A stretch of 39,147 bases of DNA from Seminavis robusta (lineage: Eukaryota > Bacillariophyta > Bacillariophyceae > Naviculales > Naviculaceae), in NCBI GenBank assembly GCA_903772945.1, contig CAICTM010001040.1, forward strand, positions 1 through 39,147, written 5' to 3'. The position numbers and the translations under genes were made by a program. Within the stretch, counting starts at the first letter, position 1. The number at the start of each line of letters is the position of its first letter. The notes below the pieces were generated by a model. That model searched no databases, was not told the DNA's origin, and was given only the letters and a program-made list of their open reading frames with translations. Shown one piece after another: positions 1 through 10,364 of this stretch.

Positions 1-444
1 ACAGAACGCATTATTGCTTCTCCCATCCCTCCGCTTTTCACGTCTCATGCCGGTCGTTTGATGGTCTTTTACCTTACCTTTTTGCCAATTGCACTAAAGG
101 GCACTGGAGCCATGAGCTCACTTGGAGTTTTCCTCACTGTGTTGGCCGTGGGATACGCTATGTTGGGTATGGATGAGATCAGCCACCTTATGGAACAACC
201 ATTTAAGGTTTGCCCACTTTATGATTTGTGCCGAAACTCCATGCGGGACGTCACAGATGCTTTCTTCATGCGACCACCCCCCTTGAATGACAGTCTTTCT
301 TCGTATCCCGACATGCATGCTCCCTACTGGATCCCAGGAGAAGAATTCGAAAGTACAGACAAATTGTTGGATGCTCCCAAGGGCAGAGCAGTTGGACATC
401 ACAAAACTGGAGGAAAGTACTCCAGCACGATGGAATTGCTTTAG
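1..444 (+). CDS. Bestrophin-like anion channel, C-terminal part (5' end outside window)
   Basis: The frame is open from base 1 and ends with TAG at 442-444, giving about 147 residues of a protein that starts upstream of the window. It begins with a hydrophobic stretch after HAGRLMVFYL, then a second membrane-like segment (LGVFLTVLAVGYAMLG), then the segment DEISHLMEQPFKVCPLYDLC. In bestrophin/RFP-TM and plant VCCN-type channels the last membrane helix is followed by an acidic D/E-E-I...E-(D/Q)-PF...LPL-x-x-x-C motif, which this matches. Such proteins are pentameric chloride or bicarbonate channels; in algae they sit in plasma or thylakoid membranes, and the location here cannot be told. The tail after the motif is short and polar. 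The first ATG inside the window (61) is internal, not the start. The family call rests on the motif and membrane pattern only. Confidence 0.75.
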   Translation, partial: TERIIASPIPPLFTSHAGRLMVFYLTFLPIALKGTGAMSSLGVFLTVLAVGYAMLGMDEISHLMEQPFKVCPLYDLCRNSMRDVTDAFFMRPPPLNDSLSSYPDMHAPYWIPGEEFESTDKLLDAPKGRAVGHHKTGGKYSSTMELL

Positions 445-1070
445 AGAGATAGATAAACGAATTCTCTAGAAGGTTTTGATTTTGCACACTAAAACAGCCA
501 TGCATGCAAGCTGAAACAGCAGCGTCAAACGGTTCCACCCCACACCTTGCGTGCCAGCGGAAACAGCAACTGTAGCGTCAAAGGGCTTGGAAGTTACACC
601 CTCTGCATGCACCTTGCGCATCCTTGCTTTGTCTTCAAGTCTAACACTCTCTCTGATGATATGATGTCTTCTCGCAGGAATGCCCTCCTCTTTTGTGCGT
701 CCAACAAGCTGCACAACACTCGGGCACCACTGGACTCAGAATTGAGTTATCTTATGGGAGAGGTAGAGTACTGGGACGCAGAATGCATGCTTTGAGTACC
801 GGACGAGCTTGCCCGGACACACGTTTTTCCTTCCCTTTGGCTTTTTGACGGAAGCCTTGCAACAAAAGTTTTGACTTTGGCTCATACATCAGAATTGAGA
901 GACAAGCAACGGACCTTGAGTGCTGGTGCATACTGCTGCAGGACCTTCCGTTTCCTTTCTTCTCTACGTAAAAATAACACTGCGTAGCGAATCTGCTTGG
1001 AGCGGGAAAGATGAGCTCACTTAGCAAGTTTTGCGGAAGAAGCATACCTTAGCCATACACAGAACTCAAA
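445..1070. other. Intergenic region between the channel and kinase genes
   Basis: About 625 bases with no convincing gene. It should contain the 3' UTR of the channel gene and the promoter and 5' UTR of the kinase. The phrase GTAGCGTCAAAGGGCTTGG near 571 loosely echoes the sequence around 511. No clear TATA box is visible. Confidence 0.5.
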
Positions 1071-2248
1071 ATGTCCTGTTTCCACCTTTGCTGGAAGGAC
1101 CCCAGGGAGCGCGTGAAGGTTGGGCCCTTCATCGAATACGCTTCCGCAAGTGCCAAACGCAACGATAAGGAACCGAGAGGGATTATTCCATGGGTCCATT
1201 CCAGATCATTCCACCACACCTACGAACTTCGTGAACTTTTGGGATCTGGGAGCTTCGCCGTCGTCCACTCTGCGATTACAAGAGAGCCTCCATTTCATTC
1301 CTATGCTGTCAAGGTCATTCAACGAAAGAAACTTCTGACTCACAAAGCTTTATTGGCCTTCAAAGATGAAGTACAGATAATGGCAACTCTACAGCATGGC
1401 AACATCATTCAACTGCATGAACTCTACAAGGAGCGCGACTTCTTCTTCGTGGTGTTGGAGAAACTTGAAGGTGGAGAACTCTTTGATCGATTATGTGAAC
1501 GATCAACCTACACTGAGAAAAATGCCCGAGATGCCATGCGCATGATCTTTGAAGCTGTCGCCTATTGTCACTCTCAACAGGTTGCTCATAGGTATGTACT
1601 GTATGTGCGGAACATTTGATGCAACGACTGCAGCAAGATAACGGTGTTGGCTGACCAAATCTGGCTTTTCTTCTTCATTTTATGTTGGCTGACAGGGATC
1701 TGAAGCCAGAGAACTGCCTTCTCAAAGACACCTCAGAAGACAGCCTCATCAAGGTGGCAGATTTCGGCTTTGCTAAGTTTGTTGAAAGACCCAACTCACT
1801 TAGGACTCTGCTTGGCTCACCTAGTTATACTGCTCCTGAAATCATCAACTACATCCCATATGATGAAAGAGCGGACAATTGGAGCCTGGGTGTGATCCTA
1901 TTCACTGTATTGGGTGGGTATCCACCCTTTTATCATCCAACAATCCATGGTACCTTTCAGCAGATCCGACAAGGTTCCTACTCATTTCTGCCCGACTTTT
2001 GGACGGGCATTTCTCCAGATGCCAAGAATCTCATCAAGGGTCTCTTGACTCGTGACCCCAGGGAAAGAACGACATCAGAACAAGCACTACAACATCCCTG
2101 GATGACAGGACGAGGTGAGTTGCTGGAACAGCGATGCCTCTCAAACAATCAAGAGCGATTGCAGGACTACAATTCGGAGCGCAAACGAGAACGTCGTGCG
2201 AATGCAGTGAGATCTGCGAGCATGTATTGGTTAGTCTCAAGGAGATGA
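1071..2248 (+). CDS. CaMK-like serine/threonine protein kinase, two exons
   Basis: Joining 1071-1591 with 1696-2248 gives 357 residues, nearly all kinase domain. The join restores HRDLKPEN exactly (agg codon split across the intron). Visible landmarks: glycine loop LGSGSFAVV at about 57-65, catalytic lysine in YAVKVI (K81), HRDLKPEN at 173-180 with D175 as base, DFG at 196-198, APE in SYTAPEI, and ADNWSLGVILF of subdomain IX. All key residues are present, so it should be active. The GGELFDRL hinge and HPWM ending are typical of the CAMK/CDPK group. There is no EF-hand or ankyrin region. The short C-terminal tail is basic (RKRERRANAVRSAS) and might be an autoinhibitory or calmodulin-binding segment, which is only a guess. 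The start is the ATG at 1071 (AAAATGTCC context), about 50 residues before the domain. Substrate is unknown. Confidence 0.93.
1592..1695 (+). other. Intron of the kinase gene
   Basis: 104 bases, starting GTATGT and ending CTGACAG. Removing it joins ag|g into the arginine codon of the HRD motif, so both borders are fixed by protein sequence. Confidence 0.95.
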
Positions 2249-2826
2249 CCGGACACAGGAATAGGGAATAGCTAGCTTTTAATGAAGCCAAAGCCGCGCA
2301 CTTGTAGTACATGTAGATGGACTAATGATGACCTCCAGAGGAGCAGCACACCGTTTGTTTGCTTGCCTGTGGTTGTTGGCAGCCGCAGTTTGGAAAGAGA
2401 GACTCTCGACCAGCGGTTTTAGCACGCCATTGCCCACGTACCATTTCTCCAATAGTATTATCTCCTCGTTCTAGCCAGCGTGGCCATGGCCCGTGGGTCA
2501 TCTCCGCGTCCTCTTGGGCTCTGCCCAGCCTTCGCCGCCTTTTGTGCTGCCCAAGATTACACCCGAAGAAAAATAGATTGACAAGAATTTGTGCTAATAT
2601 CTACAATCACGCCAAGCAACGTGTTTTTCTCTAGACTAACATCGACACGCAGGAGGAATGAAGTGGGAAGAAAGGATGGGAAGCTCACAACGCCTGTGGC
2701 ATGCCCAAGCATGACAGCGCCAAGGACTCGACTCGCAAATAATGCATATCATTGTCTGCAGGCCAGATGAGGGTGCCAAGTCCCAGCATAATTGCCGTGA
2801 AAAACAGCAGCGCGAACTGCGGCGGT
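2249..2826. other. Convergent intergenic region (3' ends of kinase and first MORN gene)
   Basis: About 580 bases between two stop codons facing each other. It holds the two 3' UTRs. A 91-residue frame at 2359-2634 shows no family features and is taken as chance. No mobile element or RNA gene was recognised. Confidence 0.5.
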
Positions 2827-4848
2827 TTACTTCCTGTTTCGTAGCGGTTGGCCCTTAGACCAGGCCCCTTCATGACGGAGGCTTCCGTCTGGTCGAACTT
2901 CCCTCCCATGGCCTTGCATCTCGCCATTCCACCACTCTCCTTCGTACCAACCACCATCAGCCCAAGACATTTTGCCGTGTCCATGGAACTCTCCTTCTCT
3001 AAATTCACCTTCATAAATAGAATCATCAGTAAAGACACACTTGCCTCTACCATGTCTCATGCCATCCACCCAGGAACCATCATAGGTGGAACCATCCTGA
3101 TAGGTCATTCTTCCTTCGATCATTTGACCATTGATGTATTCACCAACGAACACACGACCGTCCGCAAAGCGCATAGTTCCCTTGCCGTGCTTGTGATCGT
3201 TTCGGAGCTCTCCTTCATAGAGATCTCCATCGCCATTACTGAGTCTTCCTCTTCCAGTCCACCGTCCATGCTTCCAGTCACCTTCGTACCACCGACCAGC
3301 AGCATACTCTAGGCGGCCCTTGCCGTGGGGCATTCCGGTTGCCTTGGATAGAGAACCAGCGTAGGTTCCCTTCTCCCCGTACGGATCGACAATGACCTGC
3401 TGCTTGACTTCATACGTCTCGACATCGCTTCCGTTGCTGCCGCCTCCGTATCCATTACTGCTGCCCTTGCTCTTGCCTCGGGACTTACCACCGCCACCTC
3501 GCGATTTTTTGCTGCGACGATCTTTTCCTCCTCCGCTGTAGTCGTTATTGTCGATGGAGTGGCTTGCTCGTGAGACTCTTGATCCGCGGCTGACATAGGA
3601 CCGGTCGTCAAAGGCATCGGCCATGCTGGAATCTTCACTGCCCGATCCATTCTCTTCGTCTTCGGCGAGTTCAATTTCTCGTGGCAAACTTTTCACCGAC
3701 TGCGAGGCACTGACAATGGACGCTCGACTGGCGAGAGACGTGCGACGACCCATTTTGCTGCTCTTGGGACCACCGCCGTGCCCGTGCACACCCAGCGCAC
3801 CGGGTGATGCCTTGCCCATAAAATCACTGGACTGGTCGTCCATAATGGTCTCGTCTTCGTCATCGGCGTCACTCCAATCTTCAATTTCGTCTTCTCCATC
3901 ACCGCCACCATCCCATTCGGATGCTTCGTCGTCGACGAGTTCCACTTCGAGCGGAAAGGGACCACTGCCCATGCCGTAGGCCCCGCCACCCGCTTTGTTC
4001 TTTTTGTTGGCTCGCGATCGTGTGGACTTACGAGAATAGACCGACATGTTATCGCAGGTATCTTCTTGCAATTGTCGGACCATTTCGTGTAGATAGGTGA
4101 GCTGCGATTTGCAGGCTTCCAGTTCCTTTCTCAGTCGATTGTTTTCTTCTTCCTTGCGTGCCAGTAACTCGCTGGATCTCGTCGTGGAAATGGTCATGGA
4201 ATCCTTGTGTTCGGGCAATTGATGCCTTGGCTCTTCTTCGACAGATCCCGATGTGGTGCCTCCTCCGCCACTGCCCAAGAATCGTCCCAGGGCGCTGGAT
4301 TGCTGTTGCTGCTGTCGTAGTGCGTGTTCTTGTGCCTCCTTTTCTTCCATTTCTGCCTTCATTTTGAGGAATTGTTGCTTGACGTAGTCTTTGGAGACGT
4401 TTGGACACTGCACGTAATAGACTTCGGCATCTCCCAAGCTCATGGTTTCCTTGGGGTCTTGCTTGAAGAGGTACTTTTTGGCTTCGGCCTCACTAAAGAG
4501 CGACGTCCACTTGTATCGCTTGGGGTCTTGGCAATAGCGCTGAATATGAGGTTCGGTAAAATGATGGCGCGCAATGTTGTAACGAATAATCTCTTCGCCT
4601 TTGGCAGGTTTCCAGTCTTGTCGTTTCTCTTTGGGGACTTTGAGTGTACGGTCGACACTGGCTTTGAGCGGGATGGACGCTGTGTCTCCCTTGATGAACT
4701 TGACCTTGACGATGCCGTCCAAAATGGAGTGACCGTACGATTTGTACGCCTTTTGATAGGTTCGACAATTCTTCCAACTACAGACGCATTTTGGCAGACC
4801 TTTCGCTGATGCGGCGCTCTTGGTCGTTACTACAGTTGCGTCGTCCAT
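2827..4848 (-). CDS. MORN-repeat protein with coiled coil (MORN protein 1)
   Basis: A single-exon gene of 673 residues. The N-terminal ~160 residues form a probably folded part containing a Cys cluster (CVCSWKNC at 21-28); I do not recognise its family. Then come a Gln-rich helix, a predicted coiled coil at about 222-262 (LLARKEEENNRLRKELEACK), a strongly acidic stretch (300-340), a Ser/Arg/Gly-rich linker, and seven to eight MORN repeats at about 491-665 with the usual Y-x-G-x-(W/F)-x-x-G-x-x-x-G-x-G pattern (RWYEGDWKHGRWTGRG; STYDGSWVDGMRHGRG). MORN arrays bind phospholipids or serve as dimerising scaffolds at membranes and cytoskeleton; here a scaffold role is inferred. ATG at 4846-4848 sits just behind an (AAC)n leader. 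It shares the motif DxxGxKGxYxGSL entering the MORN array with the two other MORN genes downstream, suggesting common descent. Confidence 0.9.
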   Translation of the reverse strand: MDDATVVTTKSAASAKGLPKCVCSWKNCRTYQKAYKSYGHSILDGIVKVKFIKGDTASIPLKASVDRTLKVPKEKRQDWKPAKGEEIIRYNIARHHFTEPHIQRYCQDPKRYKWTSLFSEAEAKKYLFKQDPKETMSLGDAEVYYVQCPNVSKDYVKQQFLKMKAEMEEKEAQEHALRQQQQQSSALGRFLGSGGGGTTSGSVEEEPRHQLPEHKDSMTISTTRSSELLARKEEENNRLRKELEACKSQLTYLHEMVRQLQEDTCDNMSVYSRKSTRSRANKKNKAGGGAYGMGSGPFPLEVELVDDEASEWDGGGDGEDEIEDWSDADDEDETIMDDQSSDFMGKASPGALGVHGHGGGPKSSKMGRRTSLASRASIVSASQSVKSLPREIELAEDEENGSGSEDSSMADAFDDRSYVSRGSRVSRASHSIDNNDYSGGGKDRRSKKSRGGGGKSRGKSKGSSNGYGGGSNGSDVETYEVKQQVIVDPYGEKGTYAGSLSKATGMPHGKGRLEYAAGRWYEGDWKHGRWTGRGRLSNGDGDLYEGELRNDHKHGKGTMRFADGRVFVGEYINGQMIEGRMTYQDGSTYDGSWVDGMRHGRGKCVFTDDSIYEGEFREGEFHGHGKMSWADGGWYEGEWWNGEMQGHGREVRPDGSLRHEGAWSKGQPLRNRK

Positions 4849-4867
4849 TGTTGTTGTTGTTGTTGTT
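4849..4867 (-). repeat. (AAC)n tract directly before a start codon
   Basis: Read on the minus strand, about six AAC/ACA triplets run straight into the ATG of MORN protein 1. A similar AAC-rich leader stands before the internal ATG of the giant minus-strand gene (26966-26985). It may simply be a microsatellite or an unstructured 5' UTR that favours start choice. Confidence 0.7.
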
Positions 4868-7155
4868 ACTTCTCTTGCTCGTTTCGTTTAGAATGGCGGG
4901 GCGTGTGTGTTTGTGGTTGTGCTTCTAACAATAGAGGTATCGATCGACGGAGCTCCGTAGAGTGTCCTCGTTTTTGCTCAGTGTTTCTCAAGCCGATACT
5001 ATCAATCAATGAGCCTGACTGATCCGTTCTCTCCGCTTTGTTGTGCTGCGCGAGGGGAGACAGCGATAAACTTGACTCTATGCGCTCCTGTCGTGCTTTT
5101 GCTTCCACCGGTTTGCCTTGGGTCTTTACGACGTTTGGGTGGAGGTAGTCTAGTAAATTCAGACCGGATTATTTTGTGGCCGCAGAGCCTCCGTTCCTCT
5201 TGAATGCGACGAAACAACCAACGCTACGACAAGAGAGCGTGTGTCAGGTGCTGTGCGGTAGGGGTCGTCGATAGGAACGAACAAGACGGAATGGAACAAA
5301 CTAATGTTGTTGTGGTTATCTTGTTGGGGTATCAAGCGGCGGCGCTAGCTATGCTGCTGCACTACATGTACTACCAGCCCCTCAAACAGCGTGTGAACTG
5401 AAGATGGGACTGACCGTAATGCTATTGCCTCTTTGGCGCTCTACTACATGGCAATGCGACATTATTTGTTCCGTTCCACACCATTCATGCCTTGTGCCTG
5501 TAAGCAAAGTAGAGTTTGTACGATGTACCAGTACCAGTATCTAGTGACCATCGACGCGGTCATTCAATAAATGAATTAGACAATCGAACCATAAGAAAGC
5601 AGCAAAAGTCATTGCAATCCCAGCGTCCAAGGGGCTTTTGTCTTCCTTGGTATAAACCTTGTCGCTAATTTGTTTTGGGAACGGAACAAATCTTCAGCGT
5701 CTGTCTGGCGGCGCGGCAAGCAAAGGCTGGTTGGTTGGTAATAATTACTGCCAGAGCTCTGCCAGCATTGGCTGCAACGCAGACCTCCCGAGGACGAGAG
5801 GAACGGAACAAAACACGGCTGACCAAAAACTGGTGTGGCCTCGTACATGTACTAGTAGCAGATATGAGGATGCATCGAATCCTCCTCTGATGACTTTCAA
5901 CAAACTTGTACTAGCTGGGCAGCTATTTGCAGCGGTTGCTACGATATCATACTAGCTAGCGAGTAATCAAATCAAGACAGCCTGCAACCACAGCTTCTAC
6001 TTACGTACGACTGTAGTACAGACACACAGAACGCAATATTCCAAAAATAGCCCTCCCAGGTCAATGCACTGCCAACCCCGTCATTGCTTTTGGTTGGATG
6101 ACATGTAGCGTCGTTGGACCTCAGTGTTTGCTTGGCACTTCTCTAGAGAGACAGCAGAGAGCCTTGACTGCTGTAAAATATGATGCAAAGAACCCCAGCG
6201 CTGTGCATGCATCAGTTTGCTTTCCCTCTAGCATCTCCCTTGCATCCCCCGTACATGTACCAAACTTTCACAAGCCCTCCCGGAAGGCTAACAGAGGCTA
6301 CTCGTAGGCTATGAGGCTATCCATACCGCCTCCTGAAATTAGAAGTCTTTGGAAGACACAGAAAACCTTTGGAATTCCTTACCTTATTCTCGGCGGATGT
6401 AAAGTTTCGTTGGACCCTTGGAGGCAATGGTAAAACGTTACATCCATTGAAGTCAAAGAGGACAAACCAGAGCCGCGATGGCTTGGCAATTGAAGGGCTT
6501 ATCAAATTGAAGGTCATGATGACCTTTAAATTCATTTAACACATCGTTCCTCTCACTACAACACAAAACCGCTTTCGAACATCTAGCCCGACTCAAGGTC
6601 ACGTCAAGACATCCACGATCAAAGATTGCTTGAACTTTAATCTGAACCTTAACGGTGGCATGCACGATGTGGTGGCTGGGCTCGGCTGGGTCAGCCAGCG
6701 CTGCCAGCTAGTACATACATGTAGTACGCTGTATTCAGTACGGTACGGTACGGTACGGTACGGTAATACTGTAGGTGTTGTAGTGGTAGTGTTTTGGTCC
6801 AGGATGTGGTCCTGCGTGCCAGGAGAAGGTCCTGGAGTTCTTCTTTGTGTTGGCCCTACTAGAGCTACGGAATATAGTTGGGGCAGGTGTCAACGCAGTG
6901 GATGGTCATGTAGTGGGACTTTGCACCGTGACCTTGAGCTACATTATGAGGCTGGAGGCGCAGCCCACCGAGTTCGGGCCATGTGCCCGGAACAGGACCG
7001 AAAAACCATGTTGGTCTGGGACTTTGACTATGCTGGCAACAGTGCTAGCTAGCAGAGAATGGGGAGTCGAGTCAGCTGTTGCGCACTATTTTTGCGGAGT
7101 ATCGAAGGCTACGTGAACGAGTTTGTGTATCAAACAAATTGCATAGCTAATGTTG
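4868..7155. other. Long intergenic region, no convincing gene
   Basis: About 2.3 kb between MORN protein 1 and MORN protein 2, holding the promoter of the first and the 3' UTR of the second. Frames of 60-140 codons occur but none has family signs or a good start. Palindromes GTACATGTAC (5843-5852 and 6251-6260) and CTAGCTAG-type words (5952, 7043) are scattered through it, with a pentamer repeat at 6741-6765. An AATAAA at 5566 could be a polyadenylation signal but has no gene assigned to it. Confidence 0.5.
6738..6765. repeat. Tandem CGGTA pentamer array
   Basis: Five perfect copies of CGGTA in a row (6741-6765), preceded by a partial GTA. It lies in intergenic DNA rich in GTAC words. No function is visible. 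Confidence 0.9.
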
Positions 7156-10100
7156 TCATTGACTATCGCTGAGTTCTCCTTTGCTCCAAACTCCTCTACG
7201 GATAGTACCATCGGCATCACGTTCTTCGCCCAGGCCGTGGGCTTTTCCTTCAAAGAAACGACCAGTGTAGCTTCCGCCATCGGTGTATTGTAGGGTTCCA
7301 ATACCGTGATAAGCTCCCGCCTACAGAGGTAATAGAAAGGATTTCATCAGAACAATAGCCTGGAATTGACAATTACAGAAGTGCCATCGTTGCGAGTTAC
7401 TCACCACCCACTCTCCTTCATAGTATCCATCGTCAAATTCGTACCAACCGTAACCTTCAAAGTCACCGTTGACGAAATCGCCACGGTACACGCTCCCGTT
7501 GTGGAACATGAATGTACCCTGGGCATTCGCAAGATACGCAAACAAGGTGAAAGCAGACAAAGTGAGACGGTGCGGACATTCCTTCGTGCCGGAGAAAAGA
7601 ACAACTCTGCGCTCACCTTTCCATGCCTCTTATCCTCCGTGAAGTCTCCTTCATAGACATCTCCATTTTCATATTTGTAAATTCCATGCCCATGTCTGGC
7701 ATCATAGACAAACTCTCCTTCATAGGAATCACCGTTTGCATTGCGTAATAGCCCACTTCCATGCCAGTGACCATCCCGCCAATGGCCCTTGTAAAAACGA
7801 CCACCTTCGTACTTCATTGTTCCGGTGCCATGAGGGATTCCAACCTTTCTCCTCCTTTGTGAGTTGTTGTTTGTTTTACCCTTGGCCTGCTTTGCATCGG
7901 GCGCATCTTGTTGCTCTTCCATGTCCTCTTCACGCAGAGTACCAGTGTAGATACCTTTGTCTCCAAATTTGTCTGTAACGGCAAAGTATGCTACTTCTCG
8001 ATAGAGAACGGCATTGGAAGCCGCTTGGCCTGGCGAGGGCTCATTGTCCGTCAAGAGACAAGTATCAATAGTCAATGATGATATTTGAAGCTTGGAAGCT
8101 CCAGTTGTAAAGATTTCCCGTCTTGGCGGTGCAGTATTCGCCCCCAACCTTGACAGATTGGACGGGTGCAGCCGGCCCAAAGTGCTGTTGGTCATTCGTG
8201 AAGTAGTCCTGGATGTTTGTGTAGGATTACTCCTGGACGGTTCATCGCTCTTGAAATTGGGCGTTGACGGCGGCGGCGGGGGTGGGACGTAGGGTCCGCC
8301 AGTCTTTCGGTTAGTATTGTTGGCGGCCATTTCTGTGGTAACGTCCGCAACGCTCACTTCACGACGAGGCTGCCGCATGGGTCGATGAGGTGGGTTCTGG
8401 ATCGTTGAGGGTGATTTTCGTGGGGCTCTGGTTGGAAGCATGCCGTTGTTGGGGCTTGTCGATCTAGTTCGAACAGGAAGTCGCAGTGAAGGAGGCGAAG
8501 GTAACACCAATGCGTCTTTGTCGATGTCCTCCTTGCCGTGTGCACTACCTTTGGGAATTGCCAATCGTATCGCTCCAGGAGACTTTTGAAACGAGTCTCG
8601 CCTAGGAGGAGGTCTGCTCCCGACGAGAGGAGGCGGGGACGCACTCTGAGTTCGACGAATTGCCCTAGCGATGTTTTCTCGCTGTTGCGCCGACCCGTCA
8701 CTGCTTCCACTCTTTTTTTCCTCCTCGTCCAGATCGACTTCTGCTTCTTCCTCGTCGTCGTCGTCATCGTCGTCTTCTTCTTCTTTTCTGTGCAAAAAAT
8801 CTGCCGATATTTTCCCAGAAGCATCAAAAATAATCTCCAATGGTTTGCTCCGTTCTCGTTCCAGCATGGACATGAGCCCGGGACCGTAGCGCACTTCCTT
8901 GTTGTTGTCGTCGTCATCTTTAGGCGGCAATTCAAAAGCGACTTCGTGATGGTTGCCGTTTCTCGTCGTTGGCTTGTCGTCCGGAGCCGGTGCTACTTGT
9001 TGCGACTGTGTAGCCGTCGTTGTTGTATTCGGAGTCCCTGTGGTGGTATCATTGTACGTCGTACCGTCGTTGTATGTCGATGTTCCTAGACTCGACACGA
9101 TGGATGCGAGGTGGGAAGACTCCATGGATTGTCGTCGTGATGTAATTGTGGAAAAGGACCCGTGACGCATGGGCGGTTTGGGTGGTTTTCGTTCAATGGT
9201 CCGAACGGATGTAAACATATTCGCTGGATGATTCACAGATTTGCTGTACATGCCTGGCCGCTGAGGCGTGGTTGTCGTCACAACCGACGCTTCTTGCGAG
9301 CGTGTTTGAGGCAGCGTAGCCACATCGAACGTGCTATTCTCATGAATACTCCCCGGTAACTCTGTAGGAAGGACTCTGATTTCTTTGGGAGAGGCAGCAG
9401 GAGGATCGGCATTCGTTTTCGCTATCGGGGTCTGTTGTTGCGGCAACTTGTTTGCCAAATTGGTCACCACCTGAATAAGCTGTTGCAAGTCTTGTCGAAT
9501 GGATGTCTCTTGATGCTCTACACTTTCTTGCAATTTATGAATCGCTTGTTCTTGTCGCTGTACTTGTTCTTCCAATCTCTGAATTGCTAGCGCCTGATGA
9601 TGGTTCGGCGTGAGACGCGGTTTTCCTTTGGGAGATTTGGGTGAGGAGGAATATGACATTTGCAGAGATGCATGAGCCGTTCTTTCATCTGGTTCTTCTG
9701 CGACGGCAGCCATGCTCATGTTGAGCAATGGATTATGGTGGCTACTAGTAGTACCATAAAAGCTGTTTTCTTGTGCACTGGTTAAAGCTCCAAGTTGGTG
9801 AGAACTGTTTCCATTGGTAAGGTTCGCCAGAGTGTAGGATTTGCTCGTATGTGTCGAGATGGACTCTTCGGCGGTGGCCATGGTAGTGGAACTAATTCCC
9901 ATTTCTTGGACTTGATTAAATCGCGCCGTTACGGTTTCCATCCATGCCGCGAATTGCTTATTGGAAGCTTCACTTGTCATGTTCCCAGCCGGGACAGTGC
10001 TCGCTGACTGGAAGCTCCGCAACAGAGCTGGTGGCGGCGGTGGACTTAAGTTGGCAATGATCTCTGAAGGAGAGATGGAGATGGATGTATTGGATCGGTC

Positions 10101-10364
10101 AGTGCCGGAGAAGTCCATCATGGTCGAATTCTTGCGTTCCTGATGTTCTTTCCAGCAACATTCACAGTCTTGAATCGCAGGTGGAATATTCACGTTGGGC
10201 TGGTCGTCTCCTCCATCTTCCAAGGCGTCTTCTGACCCCCTGTCCTCCAGGGGAGCAGCAGCAGCAGCAGCAGCGCAAACCAAGGAAACGTGGGGATGCT
10301 TCACACACTTTCCTTCCGGTGTGATCGCCAAGGTCTTCAGGAACAGCGGGCTCAATCCCATCAT
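7156..10364 (-). CDS. MORN-repeat protein with two introns (MORN protein 2)
   Basis: Exons on the minus strand are 10364-7617, 7518-7405 and 7320-7156, giving 1,008 residues ending in TGA (7156-7158). Both joins are phase 0 and restore MORN units (HGK|GTFMFHNG and YEGEWV|AGAYHGIG). The N terminus has CVKHP (C20, H23), a poly-Ala run, then CECCW (C67, C69, C70), possibly a metal site. A coiled coil lies at about 253-310 (QRLEEQVQRQEQAIHKLQES), then long Ser/Thr/Pro-rich disorder, an Asp/Glu run near 525-548, a hydrophobic LQISSLTIDTCLL segment, and about seven MORN repeats from residue ~800 to the end. It is a clear paralog of the gene at 13886-16600: same coil position, same segment before the MORN array. 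The start is uncertain: the frame stays open to 10640 without an ATG, and CATTTGCAG just before the double ATG (10364, 10361) could be a splice acceptor. Confidence 0.87.
7321..7404 (-). other. Second intron of MORN protein 2
   Basis: 84 bases on the minus strand, GTGAGT...CTCTGTAG, phase 0, within a MORN unit (GEWV|AGAYHG). The intronless paralog at 13886-16600 reads straight through the same place (GEWRAGCYDGHG). Confidence 0.92.
7519..7616 (-). other. First intron of MORN protein 2
   Basis: 98 bases on the minus strand, GTGAGC...GCCCAG, phase 0, joining HGK to GTFMFHNG. The intronless paralog has HGKGTFRFADGG at this place. Confidence 0.93.

Noticed and set aside
2359..2634. A 91-codon plus-strand frame after the kinase gene
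   Set aside because: Lies in the 3' UTR zone, with low-information Ser/Pro/Arg content and no domain.
6630..7052. A 140-codon plus-strand frame in the intergenic region
   Set aside because: It runs across the CGGTA repeat, has no ATG at its outer start and shows no protein-like pattern.
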